A stretch of 64,000 nucleotides of DNA, from contig JAEWSP010000008.1 in NCBI GenBank assembly GCA_023459795.1, forward strand, positions 1 through 64,000, in the 5' to 3' direction. Below the pieces are notes generated by a model. That model had not been told where the DNA came from and did no database searches. It was given only the letters and a program-made list of their open reading frames with translations. The position numbers and the translations under genes were made by a program. Origin of the DNA: Bacillota bacterium (GTDB lineage Bacteria; Bacillota_I; Bacilli_A; RFN20; CAG-288). Shown one piece after another: positions 32,477 to 41,794 of this stretch (within the stretch, counting starts at the first letter, position 1; every line of letters starts with the position of its first letter).

Positions 32477-32508
32477 CAGCCGGCCCGAAGGCCGGCTGTC
32501 TTTTTGTT
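32477..32508. terminator. galE terminator, also facing mnmA
   Basis: CAGCCGGCC, loop CGAA, GGCCGGCTG, then TCTTTTTGTTT. mnmA converges on it from the right. Confidence 0.85.
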
Positions 32509-32521
32509 TCGGAAGAAGAAT

Positions 32522-33679
32522 CTAGTACGGAATCCTGTCTCCGTTCTCGTCATACGTCTCTTCGATGATTCCGGAGCCTAGAAGCCTGTCCCCCATGTAA
32601 AGGACAGCAATCTGGCCTTTGGCGACATAAGGGATATCCTTGTAGGTAAGGATGGCTTTGTCCGAACCCGGAACGACTTCCACCGTAACCGGAAGATCTT
32701 CTCCCCGGTAACGGAACTTTGCCTTGCAGTCAAGCGGACCTTCCGGCTTGTCATTTCCGATCCAGTTGAAGGAGTCGAGGTCGCAGCGGGAAGAGAAGCG
32801 AAGCCTGTTTCCGGCTTCCTGGGAGACATAAAGGGTGTTCGTCTTGACGTTTTTGCCGAGGACGAAATAAGGATCCTGGCTTCTTCCCGGGATTCCGCCG
32901 ATCCCAAGCCCCCTATGCTGTCCGACCGTATAGTAGAGGACTCCGTCATGGCGGCCGATCTTCTCATGGGCGCCGAGGTCGACAACGTCTCCTTCCTTGG
33001 CTGGAAGGTAGTTGTCGAGGAAAGCTTTGAAGTTCCTCTCCCCGATAAAGCAGACCCCGGTAGAATCCTTCTTGCTCATGACGCTCTTCAGGCCCTGCTC
33101 GTTGGCAATCTGGCGGACCTGGATCTTGGTGAAGTTGGCAAGAGGGAACAAAGCATGGCTAAGCTGCTCCTCGGAGATCTGTCCGAGGAAGTAGGACTGG
33201 TCCTTCGTCCTGTCGAAAGCCTTGTAGAGGTGGGACTCATGGTTCTCGTCTAGCCGCATGGCATAATGGCCCATAGCGATGGTAGAGAAGCCCATGGACT
33301 TGGCGAAGTCGTAGAAATGGCCGAACTTGATGTACTTGTTGCAGAAGACATCCGGGTCCGGGGTATACCCCTTCTTGTAGGTATCGAGGAACTGGGAGAA
33401 GACTTCCTTCCAGTATTCATCGATGAAATCCTTGCGGATGATCGGAAGGTCCAGCTCCAAAGCGGCTTCGACGGCATCGTCGTAGTCCAGCTCCTGGCTG
33501 CATTTGCTTCCGGAAAGCGTCGGATTTCCTAGTATGTCGTTGTTGGCGATGCTGTCCCAGTTCCGCATAAAGCAGCAGGTGACATCGTATCCCTGTTTCT
33601 TGAGGAGATAGGCAGATACGGCACTGTCGACGCCTCCGCTCATCCCGAGAAGTACCTTCCTGTTTTTGTTTTCCGGCAT
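32522..33679 (-). CDS. mnmA: tRNA-specific 2-thiouridylase
   Basis: Installs sulfur at U34 of Lys, Glu and Gln tRNAs. 385 residues from the start at 33679 (MPENKN), chosen because AAGGAG lies 9 bases upstream; a start further up lacks homology. PP-loop LLGMSGGVDSAVS near the N-terminus, catalytic cysteines in SGSKCSQELDYDDA and STGVCFIGERNF, and the C-terminal beta-barrel. Starts 1 base after the dtd stop: TAG-A-ATG, so both are one operon. It would modify the tRNA-Glu (UUC) encoded in this window. Confidence 0.95.
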   Translation of the reverse strand: MPENKNRKVLLGMSGGVDSAVSAYLLKKQGYDVTCCFMRNWDSIANNDILGNPTLSGSKCSQELDYDDAVEAALELDLPIIRKDFIDEYWKEVFSQFLDTYKKGYTPDPDVFCNKYIKFGHFYDFAKSMGFSTIAMGHYAMRLDENHESHLYKAFDRTKDQSYFLGQISEEQLSHALFPLANFTKIQVRQIANEQGLKSVMSKKDSTGVCFIGERNFKAFLDNYLPAKEGDVVDLGAHEKIGRHDGVLYYTVGQHRGLGIGGIPGRSQDPYFVLGKNVKTNTLYVSQEAGNRLRFSSRCDLDSFNWIGNDKPEGPLDCKAKFRYRGEDLPVTVEVVPGSDKAILTYKDIPYVAKGQIAVLYMGDRLLGSGIIEETYDENGDRIPY

Positions 33680-33680
33680 T

Positions 33681-34130
33681 CTAGAATAGCTCCTTGGAGT
33701 CGAGAAGGACGGTGAAGGGACCGTCATTCACAAGATTCACTTCCATATCGGCACCGAATATTCCAAACCCCGCATCAGGGACGGCAGCAAGCAGGTTCTT
33801 CCGGAAAAGTTCGTAGAGAGGCTGGCTCTTTTCCCTTCCGAGGGCTTTCTCGAAGCTCGGCCTGTTGCCTTTCCTCATGTCGGCGTAGAGGGTGAACTGG
33901 GAGACGGCAAGGATATTTCCGCCCACATCGGAAAGGGAAAGGTTCGTTTTTCCTTGCGGGTCCGAGAAGACCCGCATCTTCAGCATCTTCCCGATCATCT
34001 TCTTCCCTGTTTCCTCGTCATCCCCGGAAGTGAAGCCGACAAAAGCAAGAAAGCCCCGGCCTATGCCGGAAACCTTCTTTCCCCCTACCTCGACTTCGGC
34101 TTTCTCCACGACCTGGACAAGGATTCTCAT
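33681..34130 (-). CDS. dtd: D-aminoacyl-tRNA deacylase
   Basis: Removes D-amino acids mischarged on tRNA. 149 residues from MRILVQ at 34130; the fold markers are the near-end gly-cisPro and SQFT loop: LAVSQFTLYAD and the GP...NDGPFTVLLD end. Forms an operon with mnmA (1-base gap), both tRNA quality functions. A GAAGGA SD precedes the start. Confidence 0.93.
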   Translation of the reverse strand: MRILVQVVEKAEVEVGGKKVSGIGRGFLAFVGFTSGDDEETGKKMIGKMLKMRVFSDPQGKTNLSLSDVGGNILAVSQFTLYADMRKGNRPSFEKALGREKSQPLYELFRKNLLAAVPDAGFGIFGADMEVNLVNDGPFTVLLDSKELF

Positions 34131-34154
34131 ACGTTCCGCTTTCCTTCGCTTTAT

Positions 34155-34162
34155 ATTATAAT
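34155..34162. promoter_or_regulatory. Overlapping divergent -10 boxes between dtd-mnmA and punA
   Basis: TATAAT reads at 34157-34162 on the plus strand and at 34155-34160 on the minus strand (ATTATAAT). Both -35 regions are weak, so the two promoters would compete or share an activator. Confidence 0.45.
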
Positions 34163-34184
34163 AAAAACACATCAGGAGAGAAAC

Positions 34185-35018
34185 ATGCGATTTACCAAAG
34201 AAGACTATATCCGTATGAAGAACTACGTCCTAGGCAGGACTGGCATCCGTCCCCGGATCGGTGCCGTTCTGGGAACGGGACTGGATTCCTTCCTTTCGGA
34301 AGTGAAGATCGAGACCAGGATTCCTTTCAATGAAGTCCCCGGCCTTCCGGCCTCCACGAACAAAGCCCACAAGGGCCAGTTCGTCCTCGGAACCTACCAT
34401 GACATCCCCGTCATTCTGATGCAGGGAAGACTCCATTACTACGAAGGGTATTCCAGCGAAGAGATCACCGCCCCTATCAGGATGATGGCGCTTCTTGGAA
34501 TCAAGGGCCTGCTTCTTACCAATGCGGCCGGAGGAATCGAGTATCCTGCCGGAACGCTGATGCTGATCAGGGACCATATCTCGGTCCTTGTCCCTTCTCC
34601 CCTTATCGGAACGAACATCGATTCCTTCGGCCCAAGGTTCCCGGCCATGGGCGATGCCTGGGATAAGGAAGACCGGGAGAAGCTTCTTGCTTACGGGAAA
34701 GAAGAAAACCTTTCCGTAAAGGAAGGCGTCTATATGGTCTTCACGGGTCCGCAGTTCGAAAGCCCGGCGGAGATCCATATGGCAAGCGTCCTGGGAGCGG
34801 ATGCCGTCGGCATGTCGACCGTTCCGGAAGCCTTGGTGGCAAACCACATGGGGCTAAAGACCCTAGGCATTTCCCTTATCACCAACTGCCACAAGGAAAG
34901 CATCGCCAGGAACCACAAGCTTACGGATGAGGAAGTGGTCCTCTTTGCCAGGAAGGCAGAAGCCCCTTTCTCCAACCTTGCCGGAAAAGCCATCGAGCTA
35001 TTAGCCAAGAATGACTGA
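34185..35018 (+). CDS. punA: Purine nucleoside phosphorylase
   Basis: Phosphorolysis of inosine and guanosine to base plus ribose-1-phosphate; trimeric family (277 residues, as expected). Start at 34185 (MRFTKEDY) has AGGAGAG 5-10 bases upstream. Motifs: GTGLDSFL (phosphate), MQGRLHYYEGY, TNAAGGI, FTGPQFESPAEIH, and VGMSTVPE. Releases guanine for GuaD and links with DeoC and the deoxynucleoside kinase. Overlaps rarA by 8 bases. Confidence 0.94.
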   Translation: MRFTKEDYIRMKNYVLGRTGIRPRIGAVLGTGLDSFLSEVKIETRIPFNEVPGLPASTNKAHKGQFVLGTYHDIPVILMQGRLHYYEGYSSEEITAPIRMMALLGIKGLLLTNAAGGIEYPAGTLMLIRDHISVLVPSPLIGTNIDSFGPRFPAMGDAWDKEDREKLLAYGKEENLSVKEGVYMVFTGPQFESPAEIHMASVLGADAVGMSTVPEALVANHMGLKTLGISLITNCHKESIARNHKLTDEEVVLFARKAEAPFSNLAGKAIELLAKND

Positions 35019-36285
35019 TAAACCTCTTGCCTACAGAATGAGGCCGAAGGACCTGAAGGATGTCCTCGGCCAGGAGAAGATCAAATCCTTCCTGCAGAGC
35101 CTGATCGACCAGGATTCCTTGATCAGCATGGTTTTCTACGGTCCTCCGGGAACCGGAAAGACCACCCTTGCGGAAGCCTTCAGCCATACCTTTAATGCGT
35201 ACTGCGTAAAGCTGAATGCCGTCATCGACAACAAGGCGAGGATGGAGGGAGCCTTCGGGGAAGCAATCCGCTTCCACCCGGCTATCGTCATCATCGATGA
35301 AATCCATCGGCTGGACAAAGGAAAGCAGGATCTTCTCCTGCCTCATCTCGAGAACGGGGATTTCTTCCTGATCGGCTGTACGACAGCCAATCCCCTGATA
35401 TCCTTGAATCCGGCTATCCGCTCTAGGACTAGGCTATTGGAGACGATGCCGCTCACCAAAGAAGAGATCAGGACCGGCCTTAACCGTGCCGTTAATAGCC
35501 CTGACGGTCTGTCCGGGAAAAGGACGTTTGCTCCGGAAGCTTTAGACTACATCTCTTCGATTTCGGCCGGTGACCTCCGCTTTGCCTACAACCAGCTGGA
35601 AGCTGTCGCCTTAAGCTATACTTCATCCCACACTATAACTAAGGAAGATGCCAAGTCGGTTTCCCCAATGCCTAACTATCTTTCCGACCTTGACGGAGAC
35701 GAGCATTACGATACCGTCTCCGCTTTGCAGAAATCCATCCGCGGAAGCGAAGTGGATGCTGCCTTGTTCTACCTGGCAAAGCTATTGAAGTCCGGAGATC
35801 TGGAAGGACTATGCAGAAGGCTGGTGATCACCGCCTACGAGGATGTCGGGCTTGCCAATCCTGCCGCTGTCGACAGGACCGTGAACGCCTGCAATACCGC
35901 CTTGTCCGTCGGGCTTCCCCAGGCCGAGATTCCGCTTGGCTTCTCCGTTGTCGACCTGGCCCTGAGCCCGAAGTCGAAGTCGAGCTGCCTTGCCATCGAG
36001 GAAGCGATGAGAGACGTCGAGGACGGACCGGTCCATGTAAGAAGCTATCTCCGCCTGAAGCAGGCAGGAGAAAAGCCCGGGGAAAGCTACGACTACGATG
36101 ACAGCGGGAGCTGGCCTTTCCTGGAGTATCTCCCGGAAGGAAAGGAGGATCTCTCCTTCTTCCATCCGATGCCGACCTCCAAATACGAACGGGCTCTAGA
36201 ACAGAACTACGAGCTTCTGAAGAAGAATAGAAGAGCAGCTTCCGTCTCGGAAGCCAAGAAGAGAAGCAGAGAAAAGAAGCAATAG
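35011..36285 (+). CDS. rarA: Replication-associated recombination ATPase RarA/MgsA
   Basis: Clamp-loader-like AAA+ ATPase acting at stalled replication forks. 424 residues. Walker A FYGPPGTGKTTLAE, Walker B IIDEIHRLDK, sensor GCTTANP, arginine finger near SRTRLLE, and the C-terminal MgsA tetramerisation domain (GSEVDAALFYLAKLL). Translationally coupled to punA by an 8-base overlap, which is an odd functional pairing. Terminated by a strong hairpin. Confidence 0.93.
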   Translation: MTDKPLAYRMRPKDLKDVLGQEKIKSFLQSLIDQDSLISMVFYGPPGTGKTTLAEAFSHTFNAYCVKLNAVIDNKARMEGAFGEAIRFHPAIVIIDEIHRLDKGKQDLLLPHLENGDFFLIGCTTANPLISLNPAIRSRTRLLETMPLTKEEIRTGLNRAVNSPDGLSGKRTFAPEALDYISSISAGDLRFAYNQLEAVALSYTSSHTITKEDAKSVSPMPNYLSDLDGDEHYDTVSALQKSIRGSEVDAALFYLAKLLKSGDLEGLCRRLVITAYEDVGLANPAAVDRTVNACNTALSVGLPQAEIPLGFSVVDLALSPKSKSSCLAIEEAMRDVEDGPVHVRSYLRLKQAGEKPGESYDYDDSGSWPFLEYLPEGKEDLSFFHPMPTSKYERALEQNYELLKKNRRAASVSEAKKRSREKKQ

Positions 36286-36287
36286 GC

Positions 36288-36321
36288 AAAAGCTTCCCGG
36301 AGCAGATCCGGGAAGCTTTTT
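36288..36321. terminator. Bidirectional terminator between rarA and queT
   Basis: AAAAGCTTCCCGG, loop AGCAGAT, CCGGGAAGCTTTTT. Runs of A and T on both sides allow use in both directions. Confidence 0.9.
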
Positions 36322-36324
36322 GTC

Positions 36325-36942
36325 TTACCACTTGTAATCGAGATGCCGTTTGGCGTTGATGACCTTATAGAAGCTGGACCGGTTCTTCGTCTTCGTAAGG
36401 GAGTAGAAGAAAATAAGGCCAAGACCCGTCACGCAGACGACTTCCCCTAAGGCAACGGTGCCGAAGTTGTAGAAGAAGAGAGGGAGGGTAGGAACGCTTC
36501 CGGCAGTAAGGAAGGTAAATTCTATGCTAAGGAACAGTCCGTTGAAGAAGGCGGGAAGAAGGCTTCCTAGCGCCATGTGCTTGCAGAGAGGGATAAGAAG
36601 GCAGCTAAAAAGAGTAGCCAGGGTTCCGAAAAGAAGATCGAACGGAGTACAGAAAGCACTCATGCCTACAGAGTAGATATCGCTTAGGATGCAGCCGATA
36701 GTAAGACCGTAGACGTAGTTCGGGTTGAAGAAGACGATCAGAACCATGAATTCCGAGATCCGGAATTGGATAGGACCGTAGCTTAGAAAGAAGAAGGAAT
36801 ATGTCAAGGCAGTGTAGAGAGCAGCAATGATGGCATTAGCAGCAATCGACCTCGTATCGAGATGGAAATAGGAGGAATACCTTTTCTTCCTGACCGGCGC
36901 CGGAGTCGAAGTAGTCGTCTCTTCTTGACTTTCTCGATTCAT
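36325..36942 (-). CDS. queT: QueT-family membrane transporter (queuosine precursor uptake)
   Basis: 205 residues with a cytoplasmic N-tail (about 35 residues) and about six helices. The segment YGPIQFRISEFMVLIVFFNP is the QueT (DUF988) signature; QueT is the substrate-binding S-component of an ECF transporter for queuosine precursors, which needs the shared EcfAAT module encoded elsewhere. No queuosine synthesis genes are nearby, fitting salvage. A likely preQ1 riboswitch precedes it. The start ATG follows a poor SD (CAGGGGGC, in the pseudoknot) and a T run. Confidence 0.85.
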   Translation of the reverse strand: MNRESQEETTTSTPAPVRKKRYSSYFHLDTRSIAANAIIAALYTALTYSFFFLSYGPIQFRISEFMVLIVFFNPNYVYGLTIGCILSDIYSVGMSAFCTPFDLLFGTLATLFSCLLIPLCKHMALGSLLPAFFNGLFLSIEFTFLTAGSVPTLPLFFYNFGTVALGEVVCVTGLGLIFFYSLTKTKNRSSFYKVINAKRHLDYKW

Positions 36943-36949
36943 AAAAAAA

Positions 36950-36996
36950 GCCCCCTGTTAATTTTTACGTGGGGTATCATGGGAAGACCCACGCGA
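36950..36996 (-). promoter_or_regulatory. Candidate preQ1-class riboswitch upstream of queT
   Basis: Minus-strand RNA: stem CGTGGG/CCCACG (36988-36993 with 36968-36973), loop containing TCTTCCC, A-rich tail (TAAAAATTAA), then CAGGGGGC directly before the start region. Loop CCC can pair with tail GGG to form an H-type pseudoknot that hides the SD. Size, A-rich tail and gene context match preQ1-I; a covariance search was not possible. Confidence 0.55.
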
Positions 36997-37228
36997 TTAG
37001 GCAATAGAAGCATAATATGCACTAGCAGAAAAAGCAAGGAAAAGAAATATAAAAATTAGACAGTATCAATAGTCCAATCAAACGTTTTCGATATATACGT
37101 ATACGTTTTTGTAATTAGAAAAAATTGCTTTTTATTTACCTATATACTTAAAATCGCTTTACTTATAGTAAATTTTAATATAAACTACTTTCGTATTGGA
37201 ATTTTTATACAAGGTAAAGAAATAGGTA
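36997..37228 (+). other. AT-rich promoter region of the large secreted protein
   Basis: Very AT-rich. It contains CGATATATACGTATACG, near-palindromic, around 37088-37105 and several TATAAT-like boxes; no single promoter stands out. AAGG about 15 bases and AGG about 4 bases before the ATG are possible SDs. Confidence 0.45.
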
Positions 37229-40200
37229 ATGTCTTCTTTAAAGAGAAAGGCGAAAGAAGGGATTGGATTCCTCTCCCTGGCCTTCGGAATCGCAGTCATC
37301 ACAACCCCACTGGCATGGTTTGCTAACGGTACGGATCTGAATCCGCAGGTTTCGGCATCCAGCAAGAATGCCTATTTTGCAGCCGGAGACGGAACTGCGG
37401 CCCATCCTTTCGAACTGACAAGTGCAATCCACTATTACAACCTTTGCTGGCTGCAATACCTAGGCAGGTTCAATCAGATCTCGGGGGCAACAGTCAAGCA
37501 GGTTTATTTCCAACTGGACAACGACATCGATCTCACCCACATATCTGCATCAGATACAAGAGCGCTTCTCCTTCCTCCGATCGGAACTTCCCGGTATCCG
37601 TTTATCGGTAACTTCAACGGGCAAGGACATACGTTGACAAATCTATCCGTTACGAATTCCGCTACCCTTTCGGATTATCCTATCCATCCTTATCTTTCCG
37701 ATGGGGTAAAGAACCTGGAATGCCTGGGTGTTTTCGGTGTGGCAGGTACAACGGAATCCACATCTACCGTAAACGGACTTACGACTTCCGGAACTGACGA
37801 GTCCCATACGTATGATCCTGCCGTCAATATCATCAAGGATCTGAACCTAACGAATATTTCCGTCAAGGCAACAACAAATCAGACGCTGATCGGTATCGGA
37901 GTAGGCTACAACAATGCCACCTTGGAACATATCGGAGTAGGGACCGGCTGCAAGCTGAATGTTTCTTCCTCGACATCTGCAACAAGCTATACTTCGAATC
38001 TTTCCGACTCGGCACTTGTCGGTTACACTGCCAAGAAGGAAGACACCTCTTTAAGGGAGGACGAAGCTTATGTTCCTTATGTAGACAACCCGAACAATGC
38101 CCAAGGCGGTTCCGGTTTTGGTTCGTCTATCGATATGCAAACAATGTACAACTTCCTTTACCACCTCCGTAACGGAACACAGCTGGGAAGCAATGGCACA
38201 ACATATAGTTCTCCTGTTTTTTCAAATTATCCACAGACAAGGACCATTGATAAAGATTCTGACGGAAACGTGATTTCTGATGTTTATTCAGATTATGTAG
38301 ATTGTGCTATGAAAGCAAATGGAAATGGTAGCTATGACAAGCACTCCAGTATTGCCATCTATGATGATAAAACGGATGTAAAAAAAGAGAGCAACAAAAA
38401 GTATTCTTCTATAACCTATGCCAGAGAATACGATGAATACGGTGACCAAGACGAGGAAACCTCTGAAGGTCGCTCCTATGTTCTTTTATATGGGGATGCC
38501 TCCTCGAAAGAAACATGCAATGTCAAGGAGACTTCTTCAAATATTGGTCAGACCACTACTGGTCTTTATTTAAAGACTTCTTCTGGGGCTTTCCTGAAAT
38601 TCAGCCTCTCAGGATCATCCGAAACCTATACTCTCAGTTATTCCGAAGTAAGCTCTTTTGAAAAAGCTTCTACTTTTTCTTATTCGAATGGTGCCCTTTC
38701 CTTATCCGGAACTTATTCATATCGATCAGGATGGTCAACCAAAACAAAGAAAGTAACCCTCTACATCTATTGCGATAGTAATGGTTCTCTTGCAACAACC
38801 GATAATTCTGTACCTTCCAGCTATCCATGGACAAACGTAAATGGTTATTTATCTCGAACAATTAATTCAAATTCCTACTATTGTTCTTTTTCAGGCAGTA
38901 CTTTTTCCACCGCAACAAATACGACAAATGCAATAACAGTTAAAACCGGATCAACTTATACGGAAAATCACACGGTTAACACTCCAGCTACATATTACCC
39001 GCTTTCAATGGCAGGACATTTTTCCACGGATTCCAAAGGAAATACAAACATAGATGCCGACAACTACGGGGACGGAACTCCGTATGAGAAAAACACCGGG
39101 TATATAGTTGGCGGTACAAAAACTGCCGAAGCCGGCGATATCCGTGTTTCAAAATTCCTGATGGAAGACCTAACAAACTCATTAGGACATAGTCAGACCT
39201 CATATGATGATTCCTACGTTAATATCATCACCCGAAATATGGTTCAAAGCGATTCCGGTACCATTTCGGACAGTGATTGGTCGGTCATTGACGATACCCA
39301 CAACAAGGGAACCTCCGCAATCTCAGACGACCTGAATGGGCTAAGCGGAGGAAGGAAGAACTACAAGACAGGTTTGCACCTGAAGCGGTATTCTTCTTCA
39401 AGAGATGCTATCCAACAGGTCTTTACGGAAGACAGCACCGGTGTTTACGGTCTCCATTTCGTCACCGCCAGTAGCGAACTCGCCTTGGATAAATATACGA
39501 CCGAGATCGAACATGCCGAAATCCTGGACGGAAAGACTACACGCCCCTTAGATAAAAATGACCCGGATTCCAAAACCATGGCCGTTACCAGCACTTATTA
39601 CAATATGAAAGTTCCTAAGGACAGCATCGATTGCAACTTGATGCAGTCCGGATACATTTCTTTTTATTCCGGTTCCTATTATGTAAACAATTCCGAAACA
39701 TACACCAACGACTCTTTCTTCTCCCTAAATGAAATCAAAAGACCGGTTACTACTCCGGGTTCTTCTTCCTACCCCCTTACAAGTGTTACTAGAATCCAAA
39801 AAATCTACACCGATCCGGATTCGACTGACGAAACAAAGCCATATATCTATTCTTATGACGGAAACGACCCCACTAGCGGAAGAGGCCAGCTAATCTTTGA
39901 TTGCTCCTGGATTGAAGCAGGAATGAAGACGGAAGGCAAGTGGATCAACAATGCTCTCTACTACTTCGAAATTCCAGTAAATAAAGGCGAATATGCCTTA
40001 AGCGCTGTTTCCGGGCATAATGGTGCTTACTTAATCTATCTGGATATCGGAGCCGGAACAAACTACCGCAAAGTTACCGTAAAAGAGAAGGTCTATACCC
40101 AGTTGAAGAAGACTTCCTTCGTCACCGGCATCGACTTCCTGGTCGATCCGACAAAGCTGTCTTCCGTAACCGGCGGGCAGACTGCCAATGTTGCTATCAC

Positions 40201-41011
40201 TTCCGTATCTTCCGCAATCTATTCCTTCACCCCGACGGCAGACGGGCTCACGATCGACCAGCCTTCTACTAGCTTATCTTTGGAATACGAGAAGAGCGGT
40301 TATCCGGTCACCGCCTCCGACACTGCCTTAAGCTATTCCTCTTCGAAGAACACCTACAACATGACGGAAGAGAAGACTACGACTATCCAGTACAACGGGT
40401 CGGGAACGGAAACCAGGACTACGGAAGTAACCTTCACTCTGAAGAATGCCACTTCCGGAACAAAGATCCTCCTTCCAACTCCCATCAAGACCAGGGACAA
40501 CGCCAAGGATTCCATCACCTATACCCTGAACAACGATGCCGTCTATGCCGTAGACAGCTCCTCCGCTTCCTATGCCACCATCGATTCCACTGCCAGGACG
40601 ATCACCCTTTCTGCGGATGCCCCTTCTACCGGTGTCATCTTCACCCTGAAGTATTCGGAAGTCTCTACGGAGTGGCAGGACAAGTGGTACGGGCCCCATA
40701 ACGACGAACTCAACAAAGACGGCTTTGCTACTTCCATGGTGAAGTACCACTTCACGGATACGTCGACAGACAGCAAGAGCAATGCTACCGTCAATTACCA
40801 GTATTCCTATGTCCGTACGGATGACAGCGACGAAGGCGGAACCTTCACCTATTACCTAACCGTGAACAGTCCTCTTGCCACAACCCTGGTCATCGATTCC
40901 TTGCCGCCTACAAGCTCTACGTTCACCTATCAGGTCATCATCTATGATGGCACTACAGCAACTACGGTTTCTACTGTCGGGCAGACGATATCTATTGCAG
41001 CTGCCGCTTGA
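37229..41011 (+). CDS. Large secreted or surface protein of unknown function
   Basis: 1260 residues. A basic N-terminus (MSSLKRKAKEG) and hydrophobic IGFLSLAFGIAVITTPLAWF form a signal peptide. Next comes a GLUG/pectin-lyase-like start (GDGTAAHPFELTSAIHYYN..., then PPIGTSRYPFIGNFNGQGHTL), a pattern of surface beta-helix proteins where data strings of NFNGQGHTI occur. The rest is Thr/Ser/Asn-rich with no LPXTG or lipobox. It appears unrelated to catalytic families I know. DNA from about 38200 to 39000 is more AT-rich with different codon use than both flanks, suggesting a mosaic. Terminated by a shared hairpin. Confidence 0.7.
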   Translation: MSSLKRKAKEGIGFLSLAFGIAVITTPLAWFANGTDLNPQVSASSKNAYFAAGDGTAAHPFELTSAIHYYNLCWLQYLGRFNQISGATVKQVYFQLDNDIDLTHISASDTRALLLPPIGTSRYPFIGNFNGQGHTLTNLSVTNSATLSDYPIHPYLSDGVKNLECLGVFGVAGTTESTSTVNGLTTSGTDESHTYDPAVNIIKDLNLTNISVKATTNQTLIGIGVGYNNATLEHIGVGTGCKLNVSSSTSATSYTSNLSDSALVGYTAKKEDTSLREDEAYVPYVDNPNNAQGGSGFGSSIDMQTMYNFLYHLRNGTQLGSNGTTYSSPVFSNYPQTRTIDKDSDGNVISDVYSDYVDCAMKANGNGSYDKHSSIAIYDDKTDVKKESNKKYSSITYAREYDEYGDQDEETSEGRSYVLLYGDASSKETCNVKETSSNIGQTTTGLYLKTSSGAFLKFSLSGSSETYTLSYSEVSSFEKASTFSYSNGALSLSGTYSYRSGWSTKTKKVTLYIYCDSNGSLATTDNSVPSSYPWTNVNGYLSRTINSNSYYCSFSGSTFSTATNTTNAITVKTGSTYTENHTVNTPATYYPLSMAGHFSTDSKGNTNIDADNYGDGTPYEKNTGYIVGGTKTAEAGDIRVSKFLMEDLTNSLGHSQTSYDDSYVNIITRNMVQSDSGTISDSDWSVIDDTHNKGTSAISDDLNGLSGGRKNYKTGLHLKRYSSSRDAIQQVFTEDSTGVYGLHFVTASSELALDKYTTEIEHAEILDGKTTRPLDKNDPDSKTMAVTSTYYNMKVPKDSIDCNLMQSGYISFYSGSYYVNNSETYTNDSFFSLNEIKRPVTTPGSSSYPLTSVTRIQKIYTDPDSTDETKPYIYSYDGNDPTSGRGQLIFDCSWIEAGMKTEGKWINNALYYFEIPVNKGEYALSAVSGHNGAYLIYLDIGAGTNYRKVTVKEKVYTQLKKTSFVTGIDFLVDPTKLSSVTGGQTANVAITSVSSAIYSFTPTADGLTIDQPSTSLSLEYEKSGYPVTASDTALSYSSSKNTYNMTEEKTTTIQYNGSGTETRTTEVTFTLKNATSGTKILLPTPIKTRDNAKDSITYTLNNDAVYAVDSSSASYATIDSTARTITLSADAPSTGVIFTLKYSEVSTEWQDKWYGPHNDELNKDGFATSMVKYHFTDTSTDSKSNATVNYQYSYVRTDDSDEGGTFTYYLTVNSPLATTLVIDSLPPTSSTFTYQVIIYDGTTATTVSTVGQTISIAAAA

Positions 41012-41042
41012 TCCTATACATGCAACTTTTTCTAGCCACAAT

Positions 41043-41071
41043 AAAAGGTCTCCTTCCGGAGGCCTTTTTTT
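41043..41071. terminator. Bidirectional terminator between the secreted protein and dNK genes
   Basis: AAAAGGTCTCC, loop TTCC, GGAGGCCTTTTTTT. Confidence 0.9.
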
Positions 41072-41731
41072 CTAACGGTTAATGTGATCCGCCTTGGAGC
41101 AGATCTCCCGCAGTTCATCCAGAAGCTTCTTCTTGTCGGAAGGGTTATCGTTGATGCTGGTTTTGTCGACATCGATCGTAATGACCGGAGAGGCCGAATA
41201 GGACTTGTAGACCCAGTCATCGTAGCCGTCCCAGAGGAACTTGTAGTAATCGACCAGGGACTGATCCAGCTCGAAGTTCCGTCCCCTAAGACGGATCCTC
41301 TTGAGGACTGTCACGAAGCTGCCTTTCAGGTAGACCATGACATCGGGTGCCTTCTTCGGCATTCCCTTGATCTCCTCCATCATCTCCTTGAGGAGATCGG
41401 AGTAGAGGTCCATCTCGACATCGCTGATACGTCCCAGGTCATGGTTCTTCTTGGCGAAGTAATGGTCTTCATAGATGCTTCTATCCATCACGGCATTGTT
41501 GCTTTTCAGGGCTTCCTTGATGGCGTGGTACCTGGTGCAGAGGAAATTGAGCTGCAGGAGGAAGGGATAACGGTACTTCTCCTGGTCTTCCTTGCTTGCC
41601 GTATAGAAAAGAGGAAGGATCCTGTTGTCCTTGACGGATTCATAGAAAACAGGAATCCCGAGTTCCTTCGAAATCATCTTCGCGGCCGTCGTTTTGCCGA
41701 TGCCGATCATTCCACCGATTACTATCACCAC
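41072..41731 (-). CDS. Deoxynucleoside (deoxyadenosine/deoxyguanosine) kinase
   Basis: Phosphorylates deoxynucleosides for salvage. 219 residues: P-loop VIGGMIGIGKTT at residues 4-15, DRSIYEDHYF (DRS catalytic motif), and the lid arginines RIRLRGRNFE. The start is GTG at 41731 with AAAGGA upstream. Fits with DeoC and PunA in the window, though it stands apart from them. Whether it prefers dAdo, dGuo or dCyd cannot be told from this. Confidence 0.88.
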   Translation of the reverse strand: MVIVIGGMIGIGKTTAAKMISKELGIPVFYESVKDNRILPLFYTASKEDQEKYRYPFLLQLNFLCTRYHAIKEALKSNNAVMDRSIYEDHYFAKKNHDLGRISDVEMDLYSDLLKEMMEEIKGMPKKAPDVMVYLKGSFVTVLKRIRLRGRNFELDQSLVDYYKFLWDGYDDWVYKSYSASPVITIDVDKTSINDNPSDKKKLLDELREICSKADHINR

Positions 41732-41758
41732 AGTGAGGTCCTTTCCATGTTCCGACAG

Positions 41759-41787
41759 AAAAAGGGCCCGGCTAGAAAGCCGGACCC
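41759..41787 (-). terminator. Rubredoxin gene terminator
   Basis: Minus strand: GGGTCCGGC, loop TTTCTA, GCCGGGCCC, then TTTTT. Confidence 0.85.
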
Positions 41788-41794
41788 CTTTAGG

